Below, piece after piece: positions 44,878 through 53,458 of a stretch of 64,000 nucleotides of DNA. Position numbers and translations under genes: made by a program. Every line of letters begins with the position of its first letter. Position 1 is the stretch's first letter. The DNA comes from Pseudomonas sp. MWU13-2105 (GTDB lineage: Bacteria > Pseudomonadota > Gammaproteobacteria > Pseudomonadales > Pseudomonadaceae): the NCBI RefSeq assembly GCF_023242315.1, contig NZ_JALLIY010000013.1, forward strand, positions 124,001 through 188,000. Direction: 5' to 3'. The notes under the pieces were generated by a model. That model saw only the letters and a program-made list of their open reading frames with translations, ran no database searches and was not told the origin of the DNA.

Positions 44878-44914
44878 CAGGCGCTTTGCGGCGAATTTCT
44901 TGTTATAAACACAC

Positions 44915-44974
44915 TCCGATACGTCTCCACGGGACGGGCGCCAGAGCGCCTGTGTGGGCGTATCGGACGTTTTT
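44915..44974 (+). terminator. Terminator after the fad operon
   Basis: TCCGATACG at 44915-44923 pairs with CGTATCGGA at 44959-44967. An internal stem is possible, and the sequence CGTTTTT follows. It lies 38 bases past the ligase stop. Confidence 0.75.
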
Positions 44975-45141
44975 GCTGTCATTTCAGTTGCTGACTCGAT
45001 AACTCGGCCTTAGACTGCCGCCCCTCGTAAATTGAGTGCCGGGTGGCGCTTGGAATGGACGGCGCCTTTCTGTGCATCCCCTCAGATGTTCAGAACGCTC
45101 CCTAATTCGCCTTAATGCACGTATTTTCTATAGAGAAATCA

Positions 45142-45546
45142 ATGACAAAGGAAAAGTTGCTGGCCATGCCGGCGGACGACTACATGAACGCCGAGCAACT
45201 GGCTTTCTTTACCGAGCTGTTGCAAGCGATGAAAGTCGAAACCCACGAGCGTATCGAGCAGAACCGTATTGCCATCGAGAGTCTCGATACTCCGGCTGAC
45301 CCGGCTGACGCCGCTTCCGTTGAAGAAGAACGCACCTGGCTGGTGAACGCCATCGATCGCGACCAGCGCATGCTGCCGCAGCTGGAACAGGCGCTGCTGC
45401 GCATCAACGACGACTCCTTTGGCTGGTGCGACGACAGCGGCGAGGCGATCGGCCTCAAGCGCCTGCTGATCAGCCCGACCACCAAGTACTGCATCGAAGC
45501 CCAGGAACGTCACGAGCAGATCGACAAGCATCAGCGCCAAGCCTGA
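45142..45546 (+). CDS. dksA2: DksA paralogue lacking two zinc ligands (DksA2 type)
   Basis: The 134-residue TraR/DksA protein binds the RNA polymerase secondary channel and adjusts transcription with ppGpp. The coiled-coil tip DPADAAS keeps the key Asp56 and Ala58. The zinc-finger positions read Cys96-Ser99 and Cys117-Ala120, so two of four ligands are gone. That is the hallmark of zinc-independent DksA2, which in P. aeruginosa replaces DksA under zinc starvation. I chose the ATG at 45142 (AGAGAAATCA upstream) over one at 45115. No clear Zur box is seen upstream. Confidence 0.8.
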   Translation: MTKEKLLAMPADDYMNAEQLAFFTELLQAMKVETHERIEQNRIAIESLDTPADPADAASVEEERTWLVNAIDRDQRMLPQLEQALLRINDDSFGWCDDSGEAIGLKRLLISPTTKYCIEAQERHEQIDKHQRQA

Positions 45547-45584
45547 TCACAGTCCCTCGCGGGCGCCGGCCTGCCGGCGATCCG

Positions 45585-45617
45585 GATGACGCGGTGGCCC
45601 TGTCAAGCCGCGTCATC
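45585..45617. terminator. Hairpin after dksA2
   Basis: GATGACGCGG and CCGCGTCATC form a perfect 10-bp stem with a 13-base loop, 39 bases past the stop of the DksA2-like gene. No T-run follows, so it may be a factor-dependent terminator or RNA 3' protector. A REP-like GCCGGCCTGCCGGC precedes it at about 45565. Confidence 0.5.
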
Positions 45618-45763
45618 GCTCGTTGTCGGTAAAACCGTCTCCACACCCGCCCCACAGCGACTATCGTTGATGCGAACGCCCTACAACTAACGGACCATGG
45701 CTAATGGCCCCATAGTGGCGTTTAATGCAAAAAAACAACTAGAAGCTCACGGTGGGTAAGTAC

Positions 45764-47383
45764 ATGTCTGGAGAAGGAATTCTGCCTGGGGCGGTGTCCC
45801 ATGGGGACGCGCAATCGAAACCGGCGCGACGCTGGCTTACACCGTTGATACAGAGCGTCGGATTGGCGCTGTTATTGTCCGCCATGGCCTTTGCCGGCTG
45901 GCCCCTGGGCGTTTGCCTGCCCCTGGCCCTGTTGCTGGTCTGGCTGCCACGTCTGCGCATGCGCCAGGCCCCGGCATTATCGGCGCTGAGCAGCGGCGAT
46001 GCGCTGGGCCAATTGACCCGCGACCTCTCCCATACCACCAGTCATAACGCCCTGTCCGCCGCCGGAGTGGCCTTTTCAGTCAAGCAACTGGCCGGCAAGG
46101 TGCAGTCGCAGCTCAGTGCCGCCGCGCAGATTGTCGCCAGTGCCGAACGGGTGATCCACACCGAGCAGTCGACCTCGCTATTGAGCCAGCAGGCCCTCGG
46201 CTCGGCCAGTGAGGCACGCAGCAGCAGCGCCGAAGGGCATGCGGTGTTGGCCGAGTCCATCGGTCGCATGCACCGGCTCAGCCAGCAGGCCAATGCCAGT
46301 CGCGAGCTGATCGAGGCCCTGAGCCTGCGCAGCGAGGAGATCCAGCGGGTGACCCTGGTCATCCAGGCGATCGCCAGCCAGACCAACCTGCTGGCCCTCA
46401 ACGCCGCGATCGAGGCGGCGCGCGCCGGCGAGCACGGTCGCGGCTTTGCCGTGGTGGCCGACGAAGTACGCGGGCTGGCCGGGCGTACCGCCACGGCCAC
46501 CGATGAGGTCGGGGTCATGGTGGCCGATATCCAGCAACGCACCACCCAGGTCGTCGGACAGATTCGCCAATTGGCCCAGGATCTGGACGGCGGCGTGGAG
46601 CAGGTCGAGGATACCGGCCGGCATCTGGAAAATATCGCCGGCCTGGCCGCCAGTGTCGAGGCGCAGGTGGGCGAGATCGCCCGTGGCGCGCAGAGCAACC
46701 GCGAGCAACTCGAGAGTCTGTTCACGGCGGTGGAACAGATGCGTGGCGACCTGGCCGTCAGCGACCAGCAGACCCGCCACCTGACCCAGGCGGCGATCCA
46801 GATGGAAGGGCAGGCCGAGACCATCAGCCAGCGCTTGGCCGAGGTCGGCCTGGATGATTACCACCAGCGGGTCTACGACCTTGCCCGCGAAGGTGCCGGA
46901 CAGATTGCCGCGCGGTTCGAGGCGGATATCGAGCAGAGCCGCATCAGTCTGGACGACCTGTTCGATCGTACTTACCTGCCGATCGCCAATACCTCGCCGG
47001 CGAAATACCAGACGCGTTTCGACCGTTACACCGATCAGGTCCTGCCGGCGATCCAGGAGCCCTTGCTGGCCCGCCACGAAGGCCTGGTGTTCGCTATTGC
47101 CTGTACGCCCCAGGGCTATGTGCCGACCCATAACCAGGCGTTCTGCCAGCCCCTGACGGGCGATCCGCAGCAGGACACGCTGCACAATCGGACCAAGCGC
47201 AAGTTCGATGACCGTACGGGGATCCGCTGCGGCAGTCACCAGCAGGCAGTGCTGTTGCAGACCTACACCCGCGACACGGGTGAGCTGATGCATGATCTGT
47301 CAGTGCCGATCATGGTCAAGGGCCGGCATTGGGGCGGGTTGCGCCTGGGTTATAAGCCGGAAGGCGCACCCAAAAAGGCTTGA
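45764..47383 (+). CDS. Methyl-accepting chemotaxis protein with C-terminal sensor region
   Basis: The 539-residue chemoreceptor has two closely spaced N-terminal transmembrane helices (about 28-65) with almost no periplasmic loop. The signalling hairpin is central, with the conserved tip at about 200-240 (AIASQTNLLALNAAIEAARAGE, GFAVVADEVR). About 160 further residues follow it. They include YVPTHNQAFCQPLTGD, a HNRTKRKFDDRTG segment and a hydrophobic beta pattern, as in MCPs with a cytoplasmic Cache-like C-terminal sensor. It would relay an internal or membrane signal to CheA. I take the ATG at 45764; a GTG at 45752 is possible. The ligand is unknown. Confidence 0.88.
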   Translation: MSGEGILPGAVSHGDAQSKPARRWLTPLIQSVGLALLLSAMAFAGWPLGVCLPLALLLVWLPRLRMRQAPALSALSSGDALGQLTRDLSHTTSHNALSAAGVAFSVKQLAGKVQSQLSAAAQIVASAERVIHTEQSTSLLSQQALGSASEARSSSAEGHAVLAESIGRMHRLSQQANASRELIEALSLRSEEIQRVTLVIQAIASQTNLLALNAAIEAARAGEHGRGFAVVADEVRGLAGRTATATDEVGVMVADIQQRTTQVVGQIRQLAQDLDGGVEQVEDTGRHLENIAGLAASVEAQVGEIARGAQSNREQLESLFTAVEQMRGDLAVSDQQTRHLTQAAIQMEGQAETISQRLAEVGLDDYHQRVYDLAREGAGQIAARFEADIEQSRISLDDLFDRTYLPIANTSPAKYQTRFDRYTDQVLPAIQEPLLARHEGLVFAIACTPQGYVPTHNQAFCQPLTGDPQQDTLHNRTKRKFDDRTGIRCGSHQQAVLLQTYTRDTGELMHDLSVPIMVKGRHWGGLRLGYKPEGAPKKA

Positions 47384-47456
47384 TGCTGTCCTCAAGGACG
47401 CCTTCGCCGCACTGCCGCGAAGGCGTCCGTTGAAACACCGCGGACCGTGGGTTGAC

Positions 47457-47858
47457 TCAGGCCGAGGTATCGACCATCCCGGCCATCAGCTTTTCCGCCA
47501 TGAACAGCGCGGTGCTGGTGCCGTTCAACGCGGCGCCGAGGGCGGCGACCTGGGCCTTGGCCGGTTGGACCGCGGCTTCGCGCGCCGAGGCATTGAGGTG
47601 ATGGGCACTTTTGGTTGCGGCGAGCTGGGCGTTGGCCCTGCGCAGTTTCTGCTGTAGTTGCTCGATCTGCGCCTGGAGTTTCTTGACCCGCTCTTTCGCC
47701 GCTTTGCCATTACCCGTCAAACTGACGCCCAGCAGATTCGAGCCACTGTCTGCGCCCAGCAAGGGGTCAGATGCAAGACGACTGTTGGAACTGCCACTGT
47801 CTTCGCTTGAGGGCAGCAGGAAGGCGGACGGGATCAAGGAAGTATTCAAGTTGATCAT
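47457..47858 (-). CDS. Unknown small protein with central coiled coil
   Basis: I do not recognise this 133-residue protein. The N-terminal 50 residues are rich in Ser, Leu and Gly and look disordered. Residues about 52-82 (AAKERVKKLQAQIEQLQQK) form a strong coiled coil, followed by an Ala-rich helical tail. There is no signal peptide. The ATG at 47858 has GGAG eight bases upstream and overlaps the stop of a short upstream frame as ATGA. The composition is reminiscent of small secreted or structural proteins, but no function can be assigned. Confidence 0.65.
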   Translation of the reverse strand: MINLNTSLIPSAFLLPSSEDSGSSNSRLASDPLLGADSGSNLLGVSLTGNGKAAKERVKKLQAQIEQLQQKLRRANAQLAATKSAHHLNASAREAAVQPAKAQVAALGAALNGTSTALFMAEKLMAGMVDTSA

Positions 47859-48094
47859 CGGCGATACTCCGGGAATGACGCTTGCCAGTTTATCGACCGC
47901 CGAGGCATGTTCTGTAGCTGCGCCCGGGTGCTCCTGCAGGGTATTTGCGACAGACTGGACACATTCGAGTACTTTTTGTCTTGTAAGATGCTGCCCACGG
48001 GCAGTTTGATTGGCCCGAATGCCCCGACGTGTTCTAGAATCACTTCCAGTGCCCGGGGGCTGATTTCATCCAGGGCATTTTTTGCAATCTGCAT
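47855..48094 (-). CDS. Possible small gene (79 residues), coupled to the next
   Basis: This short frame begins MQIAKNALDEISPRALEVIL and has plausible codon use in its first half. Its TGA overlaps the ATG of the coiled-coil gene at 47858 by four bases, a pattern typical of real translationally coupled pairs. The ribosome-binding site is weak, and the last 25 residues (CRSTRAQLQNMPRRS) are less convincing. No family is recognised. It could be a real small protein or a leader frame. Confidence 0.4.
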   Translation of the reverse strand: MQIAKNALDEISPRALEVILEHVGAFGPIKLPVGSILQDKKYSNVSSLSQIPCRSTRAQLQNMPRRSINWQASFPEYRR

Positions 48095-48374
48095 GTCGGA
48101 AATTACTTTTTTTCAAGAAGGCCTTCCCTCGCAAACTCAGTTGCCGGTTTCCCATGATCGGTGCAATGCGGTGTTTTCCTTCAAGCGCTGATGACACTTC
48201 GCAGAAGTCATGGGACCTTGCATCCATTAGGCTTTCTGCGCACCGGTAAGCGTCGCCAGGCCGCGCGGGCAAACATCAGGGCTTTCTATCCGGTAACCGA
48301 CGGCAGTGACCGATCGTTTTATGTTGCCTGACATTCGCCGGGCGGCTTCATTTTTCGAGTTTGAGGACTTTTCG

Positions 48375-48842
48375 TTGGCAGTCAGTAATCTGGATATGCA
48401 TGCACTGTTTGTACTGGGTGATCTTCGGGCCAAGCTGGTCAAGCAGTTTCAATCGCGTTTTGTCTATATCACCGAACAAACCGCCGAAGGCATCTACATT
48501 GCCGAGATCGATACCGAAACCTCCCTGGTGGTCGATGACAAGCAGCGCCTGGAGCTGAAAGTCGGCGATCATTTCCGCGCCGCGGTATTGCCCAGCCGCG
48601 AAGGTGGCAAGTTGGACATCAAGTTTCGCGAGATCAAACTGACGGTCTATGGCCTGGGTGACTATGCCTATATCACCGTACCGGAAGGCCATGGCATTGT
48701 GTTCAAGGAAGGGCATACCGTGGTGATGGTGTTTGCCGCCCACGAACAATTGCAGGGCACCTTGAGCAAGACCCTCAAGGACGTGACCAAGAAGGCTGCC
48801 CGCTGGCGCAAGGGCGAACTGACGTTCAAGGCCAGCGAATAA
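48375..48842 (+). CDS. Conserved-looking unknown protein, all-beta then basic helix
   Basis: I do not recognise this protein of about 155 residues. The body alternates short beta strands (RFVYITEQTAEGIYIAEID, LKVGDHFRAAVLP, YITVPEGHGIVFKEGH), which suggests a small barrel. It ends in a Lys-rich helix (KTLKDVTKKAARWRKGE). There is no signal peptide or membrane helix. I prefer a TTG start at 48375, because GAGG lies eight bases before it. In-frame ATGs at 48321 and 48396 lack good sites. Its TAA overlaps the next ATG, so the two small genes are coupled. Confidence 0.65.
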   Translation: MAVSNLDMHALFVLGDLRAKLVKQFQSRFVYITEQTAEGIYIAEIDTETSLVVDDKQRLELKVGDHFRAAVLPSREGGKLDIKFREIKLTVYGLGDYAYITVPEGHGIVFKEGHTVVMVFAAHEQLQGTLSKTLKDVTKKAARWRKGELTFKASE

Positions 48843-49045
48843 TGGACTCGAGCCGGGCCGAGTTCCATCGCCAGCACAGGCTGCAGGCCAGTGCCGAAGC
48901 CCTCCGGCTGTTCGAGCGCAAGGCCGAACTGCGGGGCGCCTGGCTCAACTGGGTCGCGGCGCAATTGTATGCCCTGGGGCCTGCCGAGTATGTCAGCATG
49001 GTCCGACGCGAATTGCAGCAGCTTCAGTCGCCAGGCACTCAATAA
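48842..49045 (+). CDS. Unknown 67-residue helical protein
   Basis: The 67-residue frame encodes an amphipathic, largely helical protein (FERKAELRGAWLNWVAAQLYAL) without signal peptide. Its ATG shares one base with the preceding stop (TAATG), which implies coupling to the gene at 48375. Neither partner has a recognised family, but coupled translation and good codon use support a real gene. Confidence 0.6.
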   Translation: MDSSRAEFHRQHRLQASAEALRLFERKAELRGAWLNWVAAQLYALGPAEYVSMVRRELQQLQSPGTQ

Positions 49046-49150
49046 TCGTGGGTGCATCAATCCGGGAACCTCTACTACAGTTCAGCTGACTGAATATTTC
49101 CGGGCTTTCGGATTTTTCGCCGATAGACGACCTGCGATTGAGGTAATTCC

Positions 49151-50167
49151 ATGAAAGATTTTCGCGCGCTGCTCGCCAGCGCCCTGGCGCTACTCTGTGT
49201 CTACGTCTTGCCACTTCCGGTTCGGGCAGCTCCCCAGCCGATCCACTTTGCCGACCTGAACTGGGAAAGCGGTAGCCTGATCACCGACATCCTGCGCTAT
49301 ATCGTCGAAAAAGGTTACGGTCTGCCGACCGATATGCTGCCCGGTACCACCGTGACCCTGGAAACGGCCCTGGCCAAGAATGATATCCAGGTGATCGGCG
49401 AGGAGTGGGCCGGCCGCAGCCCTGTGTGGGTCAAGGCGGAAGCGGCGGGTGAGGTCGCGGCCATTGGCGATACGGTCAAGGGGGCCACCGAGGGCTGGTG
49501 GGTGCCCGAGTACGTGATCAAGGGCGATCCGGAGCGCGGCATCCAGCCCCTGGCGCCGGATCTGCATGGGGTCGCGGACCTGGCGCGTTACAAGGATGTC
49601 TTCCGCGACCCGGAGTCCCCGGATAAAGGACGTTTTCTCAACAGTCCGATCGGCTGGACCTCGGAAATCGTCAACCAGCAGAAGCTCAAGGCCTACGGCC
49701 TGAGCGACAGTTACGTGAATTTTCGCAGCGGCTCCGGAGCGGCGCTGGATGCGGAGATCACCTCGTCGATCCGGCGGGGCAAACCGATCCTGTTCTATTA
49801 CTGGTCGCCGACGCCGCTGCTGGGCAAGTTCAAGCTGGTCCAGTTGCAGGAGCCGGCCTTTGACGCCGAAGCGTGGAAGACCCTGACCGACCCGGAAAAT
49901 CCGGACCCCAAGCCGAGCCGTTCCCTGGCCTCGAAACTGAGCATTGGCGTCTCGACGCCGTTCAAGACGCAATACCCGCAGGTGCTGGCATTTTTTTCCA
50001 AGGTTGACCTGCCGATTGATGTATTGAACCAGGCACTGGCGAAAATGAGCGAGGAGCGTCTGCCTCCACGCAAGGTGACTGAGGCTTTCCTCAAGGAGCA
50101 TCCTGAGGTCTGGAAGGCCTGGCTGCCCGTGGATGTGGCCAACAAGGTCGCTGCCAGCCTCAAATAA
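49151..50167 (+). CDS. Glycine betaine-type ABC transporter substrate-binding protein
   Basis: The 338-residue periplasmic OpuAC-family protein has a signal peptide (core LLASALALLCVYVLPLPVRA). Aromatic-box candidates are the Trp residues in DLNWESG, EEWAGRSP and YYWSPTPL. The pattern suggests a quaternary amine or proline betaine ligand, but the pocket differs from that of the protein at 2464-3405. No permease or ATPase gene is adjacent, so it is an orphan receptor that may serve a distant transporter or signal to a chemoreceptor such as the one at 45764. The ATG follows a weak AGGTAA site. Confidence 0.82.
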   Translation: MKDFRALLASALALLCVYVLPLPVRAAPQPIHFADLNWESGSLITDILRYIVEKGYGLPTDMLPGTTVTLETALAKNDIQVIGEEWAGRSPVWVKAEAAGEVAAIGDTVKGATEGWWVPEYVIKGDPERGIQPLAPDLHGVADLARYKDVFRDPESPDKGRFLNSPIGWTSEIVNQQKLKAYGLSDSYVNFRSGSGAALDAEITSSIRRGKPILFYYWSPTPLLGKFKLVQLQEPAFDAEAWKTLTDPENPDPKPSRSLASKLSIGVSTPFKTQYPQVLAFFSKVDLPIDVLNQALAKMSEERLPPRKVTEAFLKEHPEVWKAWLPVDVANKVAASLK

Positions 50168-50256
50168 CATTCAATTTGAAAAGTGCAGATTGTCTGCGGG
50201 TGCGGTGCTTTTGTGGCGCTGGAGTTTTTGCAGGCGTGGAGTTTTGGGTGGGGTTT

Positions 50257-50305
50257 TAGTGAGGTGGAGCTTTTGTGGGGCTAGTGAGGTGGGGCTTTTG
50301 TGGGA
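50257..50305. repeat. Two tandem copies of a 25-base unit beside a REP pair
   Basis: The unit TAGTGAGGTGG-GCTTTTGTGGG occurs at 50257-50280 and again at 50282-50305 with one base difference, a period of 25. More degenerate GCTTTTGTGG or GAGTTTT copies lie just upstream (50208-50250). The second copy runs into the REP hairpin at 50299. Confidence 0.6.
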
Positions 50306-50372
50306 GCGGAGCTTGCCCGCGAAGGCAGCCTTGAGGCCGCTAAAAGCTTCGCGGGCAAGCTCCGCTCCCACA
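50299..50372. repeat. REPIN (inverted REP pair)
   Basis: TGTGGGAGCGGAGCTTGCCC followed by GCGAAG (50299-50324) pairs with its inverted copy at 50347-50372. They are almost perfectly complementary across a 22-base spacer. It lies between the convergent betaine-binding protein and oxidoreductase genes and could form a strong terminator-like hairpin. Confidence 0.88.
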
Positions 50373-50391
50373 GGTTCAGCATCCCACAGGT

Positions 50392-51507
50392 TTACAGCTC
50401 GCCGACGTCAACCCAGCGCTGTTCCTTGGCCGCTCGGCGAATCGTCGTCGCCAGGCGTTCCACCTGCCAGGCCTCTTCGAAGTCGGTACCCGTCTGGCTG
50501 CGACCGGCCAGTGCCTCGATCAGCGCCTGGACTTCCAGGGTCTTGAGTTCGTTGTAACCCAACTGATGGCCGGCGGCGGGGCTGAAGGCCGCGTAACGCG
50601 GTAGATGCGGCCCGGCCAGCAAGCGCTGGAAACCGTTCTGGCCGGCGCGGCAGAGTTGCAGTTCGTTCAGGCGCTCCTGGTCGAAGGCCAGGGTGCCCCG
50701 GGTGCCGCTGATCTCGAAGCTCAGATGGTTTTTGTAGCCGTGCTTGAGCCAACTGCTGCTGAAAGTGCCCCGGGCGCCGCTGGCGAAGCGCAGCAGGGCG
50801 TGGACCTGGTCGTCGACGGCAATCCCGCGGGTCTCCAGGCTGCCGACAGTGGCCGGGCGCTGCGCATGGACGGTGCGGGTGTCGGCACACACGGCGGTGA
50901 TATCGCCCAGCAGATAGCGGGCCATGGCCAGTAGATGGCTGCCCAGGTCGGCCAGGGCGCCGCCGGCATGCTGTGCTTCGCAGCGCCAGGACCAGGGCGA
51001 GGCCGGATCGGCCATGAAATCTTCGCTGAACTCACCTTGGAAACCGATGATCTCCCCCAGTTCGCCGCTCTGGATCAACTCACGGGCCAGGTCGATCATC
51101 GGGTTGTGCTGGTAGTTGTAACCCACGCGGGTGACCACGCCGGCCTGGCGGGCCGCGTCACGCATCCGCGTTGCCTGATCCAGGTCGACCGCCAGGGGTT
51201 TTTCGCAGTAGACCGCCTTGCCCGCCGCAAGGGCGGCCATGGCCATGGGGAAATGCAGGTGATTGGGCGTGGTGATGGCCACCACCCCGACCCGGGGATC
51301 GTCGATCAGTTGTTGCCAGTCGCCGTAGGCCCGTTCGAAGCCCCAGGCCTTGGCACAGGATTCGGCGCGCTGCGTGTCGGCATCCGCCAGCGCGACCAGG
51401 CGCAGCTTCAGCGGCAGTTCGAATACCGCGCTGGCATTGTGAAATGCCAGCGCGTGGGCACGGCCCATGAAGCCCGTGCCGATCAAGCCTATTCCCAACT
51501 CGTCCAT
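50392..51507 (-). CDS. Gfo/Idh/MocA-family oxidoreductase
   Basis: The 371-residue NAD(P)-dependent sugar or inositol dehydrogenase-like protein has a GTGFMGRAHALAF nucleotide motif, the conserved VYCEKPLAVD and an alpha/beta C-terminal domain (GGALADLGSHLL). Its substrate is unknown; related proteins act on inositols and glucosides. The ATG at 51507 has AGGA seven bases upstream. It stands alone between a REPIN and an SDR gene, with about 90 bases to the latter. Confidence 0.87.
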   Translation of the reverse strand: MDELGIGLIGTGFMGRAHALAFHNASAVFELPLKLRLVALADADTQRAESCAKAWGFERAYGDWQQLIDDPRVGVVAITTPNHLHFPMAMAALAAGKAVYCEKPLAVDLDQATRMRDAARQAGVVTRVGYNYQHNPMIDLARELIQSGELGEIIGFQGEFSEDFMADPASPWSWRCEAQHAGGALADLGSHLLAMARYLLGDITAVCADTRTVHAQRPATVGSLETRGIAVDDQVHALLRFASGARGTFSSSWLKHGYKNHLSFEISGTRGTLAFDQERLNELQLCRAGQNGFQRLLAGPHLPRYAAFSPAAGHQLGYNELKTLEVQALIEALAGRSQTGTDFEEAWQVERLATTIRRAAKEQRWVDVGEL

Positions 51508-51596
51508 CACCGCATCCTTTGATTGTTATTTTCAGGAAGGGCTATTTATAGAATTTAAATTCACTAAATTCAACAGATGGAATATTTATTTCGGCG

Positions 51597-52364
51597 TCAG
51601 GAAAGGAAACCACCGTCCACGTTCAGCGCCACGCCGGTGGTGTAGCTGGAGGCGTCGCTGGCCAGGTACAGCACGGCCCCGGCCATTTCGCTCGGCGTGG
51701 CGACGCGTTTGAGGGGGATTTGCTGCAGGGCGGTCTTGAGGATCGCTTCGTTGCCGACCAGCGCCGAGGCGAACTTGGTGTCGGTCAGGCCCGGGAGCAG
51801 GGCGTTGCAACGGATACCGAATTGCGCGCACTCCTTGGCGAAGACCTTGGTCATGTTGATCACGGCGGCCTTGGTCACCGAGTAGATGCCCTGGAAGATA
51901 CCCGGGGAGATACCGTTGATCGAGGCCACGTTGATGATGCTGCCGCCGCCGTGTTCACGCATCAGCTTGCCGGCTTCCACCGACATGAAGAAGTAGCCGC
52001 GGATGTTCACGTCGACGGTTTTCTGGAACGCGCCGAGGTCGGTATCCAGCACGTTGCAGAACTGCGGGTTGGTGGCCGCGTTGTTGACCAGGATGTCCAG
52101 GCGTCCGAACTGCTCGCGGATACCGGCGAAGACCTGGCTGATCTGCTCCATTTCACCGATATGGCAGGCGATGGCGGTGGCTTTGCCGCCTTCGGCGATG
52201 ATGGCATCGGCGACATGCTGGCAGCCTTCGAGCTTGCGGCTCGAGACGATCACATGGGCGCCTTGTTGGGCCAGCAGCTTGGCAATGGCTTCGCCGATAC
52301 CGCGGCTGGCGCCGGAAACAAAGGCGATCTTGCCGTCGAGGTCGAACAACTGGGTCTTGGACAT
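51597..52364 (-). CDS. Short-chain dehydrogenase paired with an APH-like kinase
   Basis: The 255-residue classical SDR has SGASRGIGEAIAKLL, NNAATNPQ, the ASINGISPG serine region and YSVTK. It ends in VDGGFLS, as in the FabG-like group. It is cotranscribed with the APH-like gene 26 bases upstream. The two often travel with lipid genes in Pseudomonas, so an acyl or alcohol substrate is likely but not shown. Confidence 0.87.
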   Translation of the reverse strand: MSKTQLFDLDGKIAFVSGASRGIGEAIAKLLAQQGAHVIVSSRKLEGCQHVADAIIAEGGKATAIACHIGEMEQISQVFAGIREQFGRLDILVNNAATNPQFCNVLDTDLGAFQKTVDVNIRGYFFMSVEAGKLMREHGGGSIINVASINGISPGIFQGIYSVTKAAVINMTKVFAKECAQFGIRCNALLPGLTDTKFASALVGNEAILKTALQQIPLKRVATPSEMAGAVLYLASDASSYTTGVALNVDGGFLS

Positions 52365-52390
52365 GGTGATTTTCCTTGTTGTAGGCGCGG

Positions 52391-53458
52391 TCAGAGGCTG
52401 GACGACTGGATGACCTTCAGGCTCATCTGCTCCAGCAGCTTGTTCATCTGAATGAACTGCGCGAAGCGTTTGTCCTGGGTCTGGCCGTGGAAGAAGCGGT
52501 AGTAGATCTGCTGCACGATGCCGGCCAGGCGGAACAGGCCGTAGGTGTAGTAGAAGTCAAAGTTGTCGATGGCGATGCCGGAGCGCTCGGCGTAGTAGTC
52601 GACGAACTGGCGACGGGTCAGCATGCCGGGGGCGTGGCTCGGCTGGCGGCGCATCAATTGCACCGGGGCCGGATCAGTGGCTTCGATCCAGTAGGCCAGG
52701 GTATTGCCCAGGTCCATCAGCGGGTTGCCGATGGTGGTCAGTTCCCAGTCGAGCACGCCAATGATCTGCATCGGATTCTTGGGGTCGAGGATCACATTGT
52801 CGAAGCGGTAGTCGTTGTGCACGATGCTCGAGGTCGGATGGTCGGCGGGCATCTTCTCGTTGAGCCAGGTCCTGACCGCTTCCCAGCTCGGCGCGTCAGG
52901 GGTCAGGGCTTTTTCGTAACGCTCGCTCCAGCCACGGATTTGCCGTTCGACGTAACCTTCGGGCTTGCCGAGGTCGGCCAGGCCGCAGGCGGTGTAGTCG
53001 ACCTGATGCAGTTCCACCAGGCGGTCGATGAAGCTCTTGCACAGGGTTTCGGTCTGCGCGGCATCCAGGCCCAGCTCCGGTGGCAGGTCGGAACGCAGGA
53101 TAATGCCCTCGACCCGCTGCATCACATAGAACTCGGCGCCGATCACCGACTCGTCGGTGCAGTGCACGTAGGCCTTGGGGCAGTACGGGAAACCGTCCTT
53201 GAGCTGGTTGAGGATGCGGAACTCGCGACCCATGTCGTGGGCGGACTTGGCCTTGTGCCCGAACGGCGGGCGACGCAGGACAAATTCCTGCTCCGGGTAG
53301 CGGATCAGATAGGTCAGGTTCGAGGCGCCACCGGGGAACTGGCTGATATCCGGCAGGCCGTGCAAGCCCGGAATATGTGCCTTGAGGTACGGATCGATCA
53401 AGCCGACATCCAGCTCTTCGCCGGCGCGGATACGGGTGGACTGGTCAGTAAGCGTCAT
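52391..53458 (-). CDS. APH-family phosphotransferase
   Basis: The 355-residue kinase-like protein has a substrate-position Brenner motif (VHNDYRFDNVIL, HxDxxxxN) and the metal-binding Asp in GVLDWELTTIG. Members of this branch occur with acyl-CoA dehydrogenases and are sometimes annotated as 4-hydroxyacid phosphotransferases (as in levulinate and 4-hydroxyacid use). Resistance to aminoglycosides is unlikely. It is first of a two-gene unit with the SDR. Confidence 0.85.
   Translation of the reverse strand: MTLTDQSTRIRAGEELDVGLIDPYLKAHIPGLHGLPDISQFPGGASNLTYLIRYPEQEFVLRRPPFGHKAKSAHDMGREFRILNQLKDGFPYCPKAYVHCTDESVIGAEFYVMQRVEGIILRSDLPPELGLDAAQTETLCKSFIDRLVELHQVDYTACGLADLGKPEGYVERQIRGWSERYEKALTPDAPSWEAVRTWLNEKMPADHPTSSIVHNDYRFDNVILDPKNPMQIIGVLDWELTTIGNPLMDLGNTLAYWIEATDPAPVQLMRRQPSHAPGMLTRRQFVDYYAERSGIAIDNFDFYYTYGLFRLAGIVQQIYYRFFHGQTQDKRFAQFIQMNKLLEQMSLKVIQSSSL

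Noticed and set aside
44899..44910. Possible Zur half-site (TTGTTATAAACA) near dksA2
   Set aside because: Only one half resembles a Zur box, and it lies before the terminator of the upstream operon, far from the dksA2 start.
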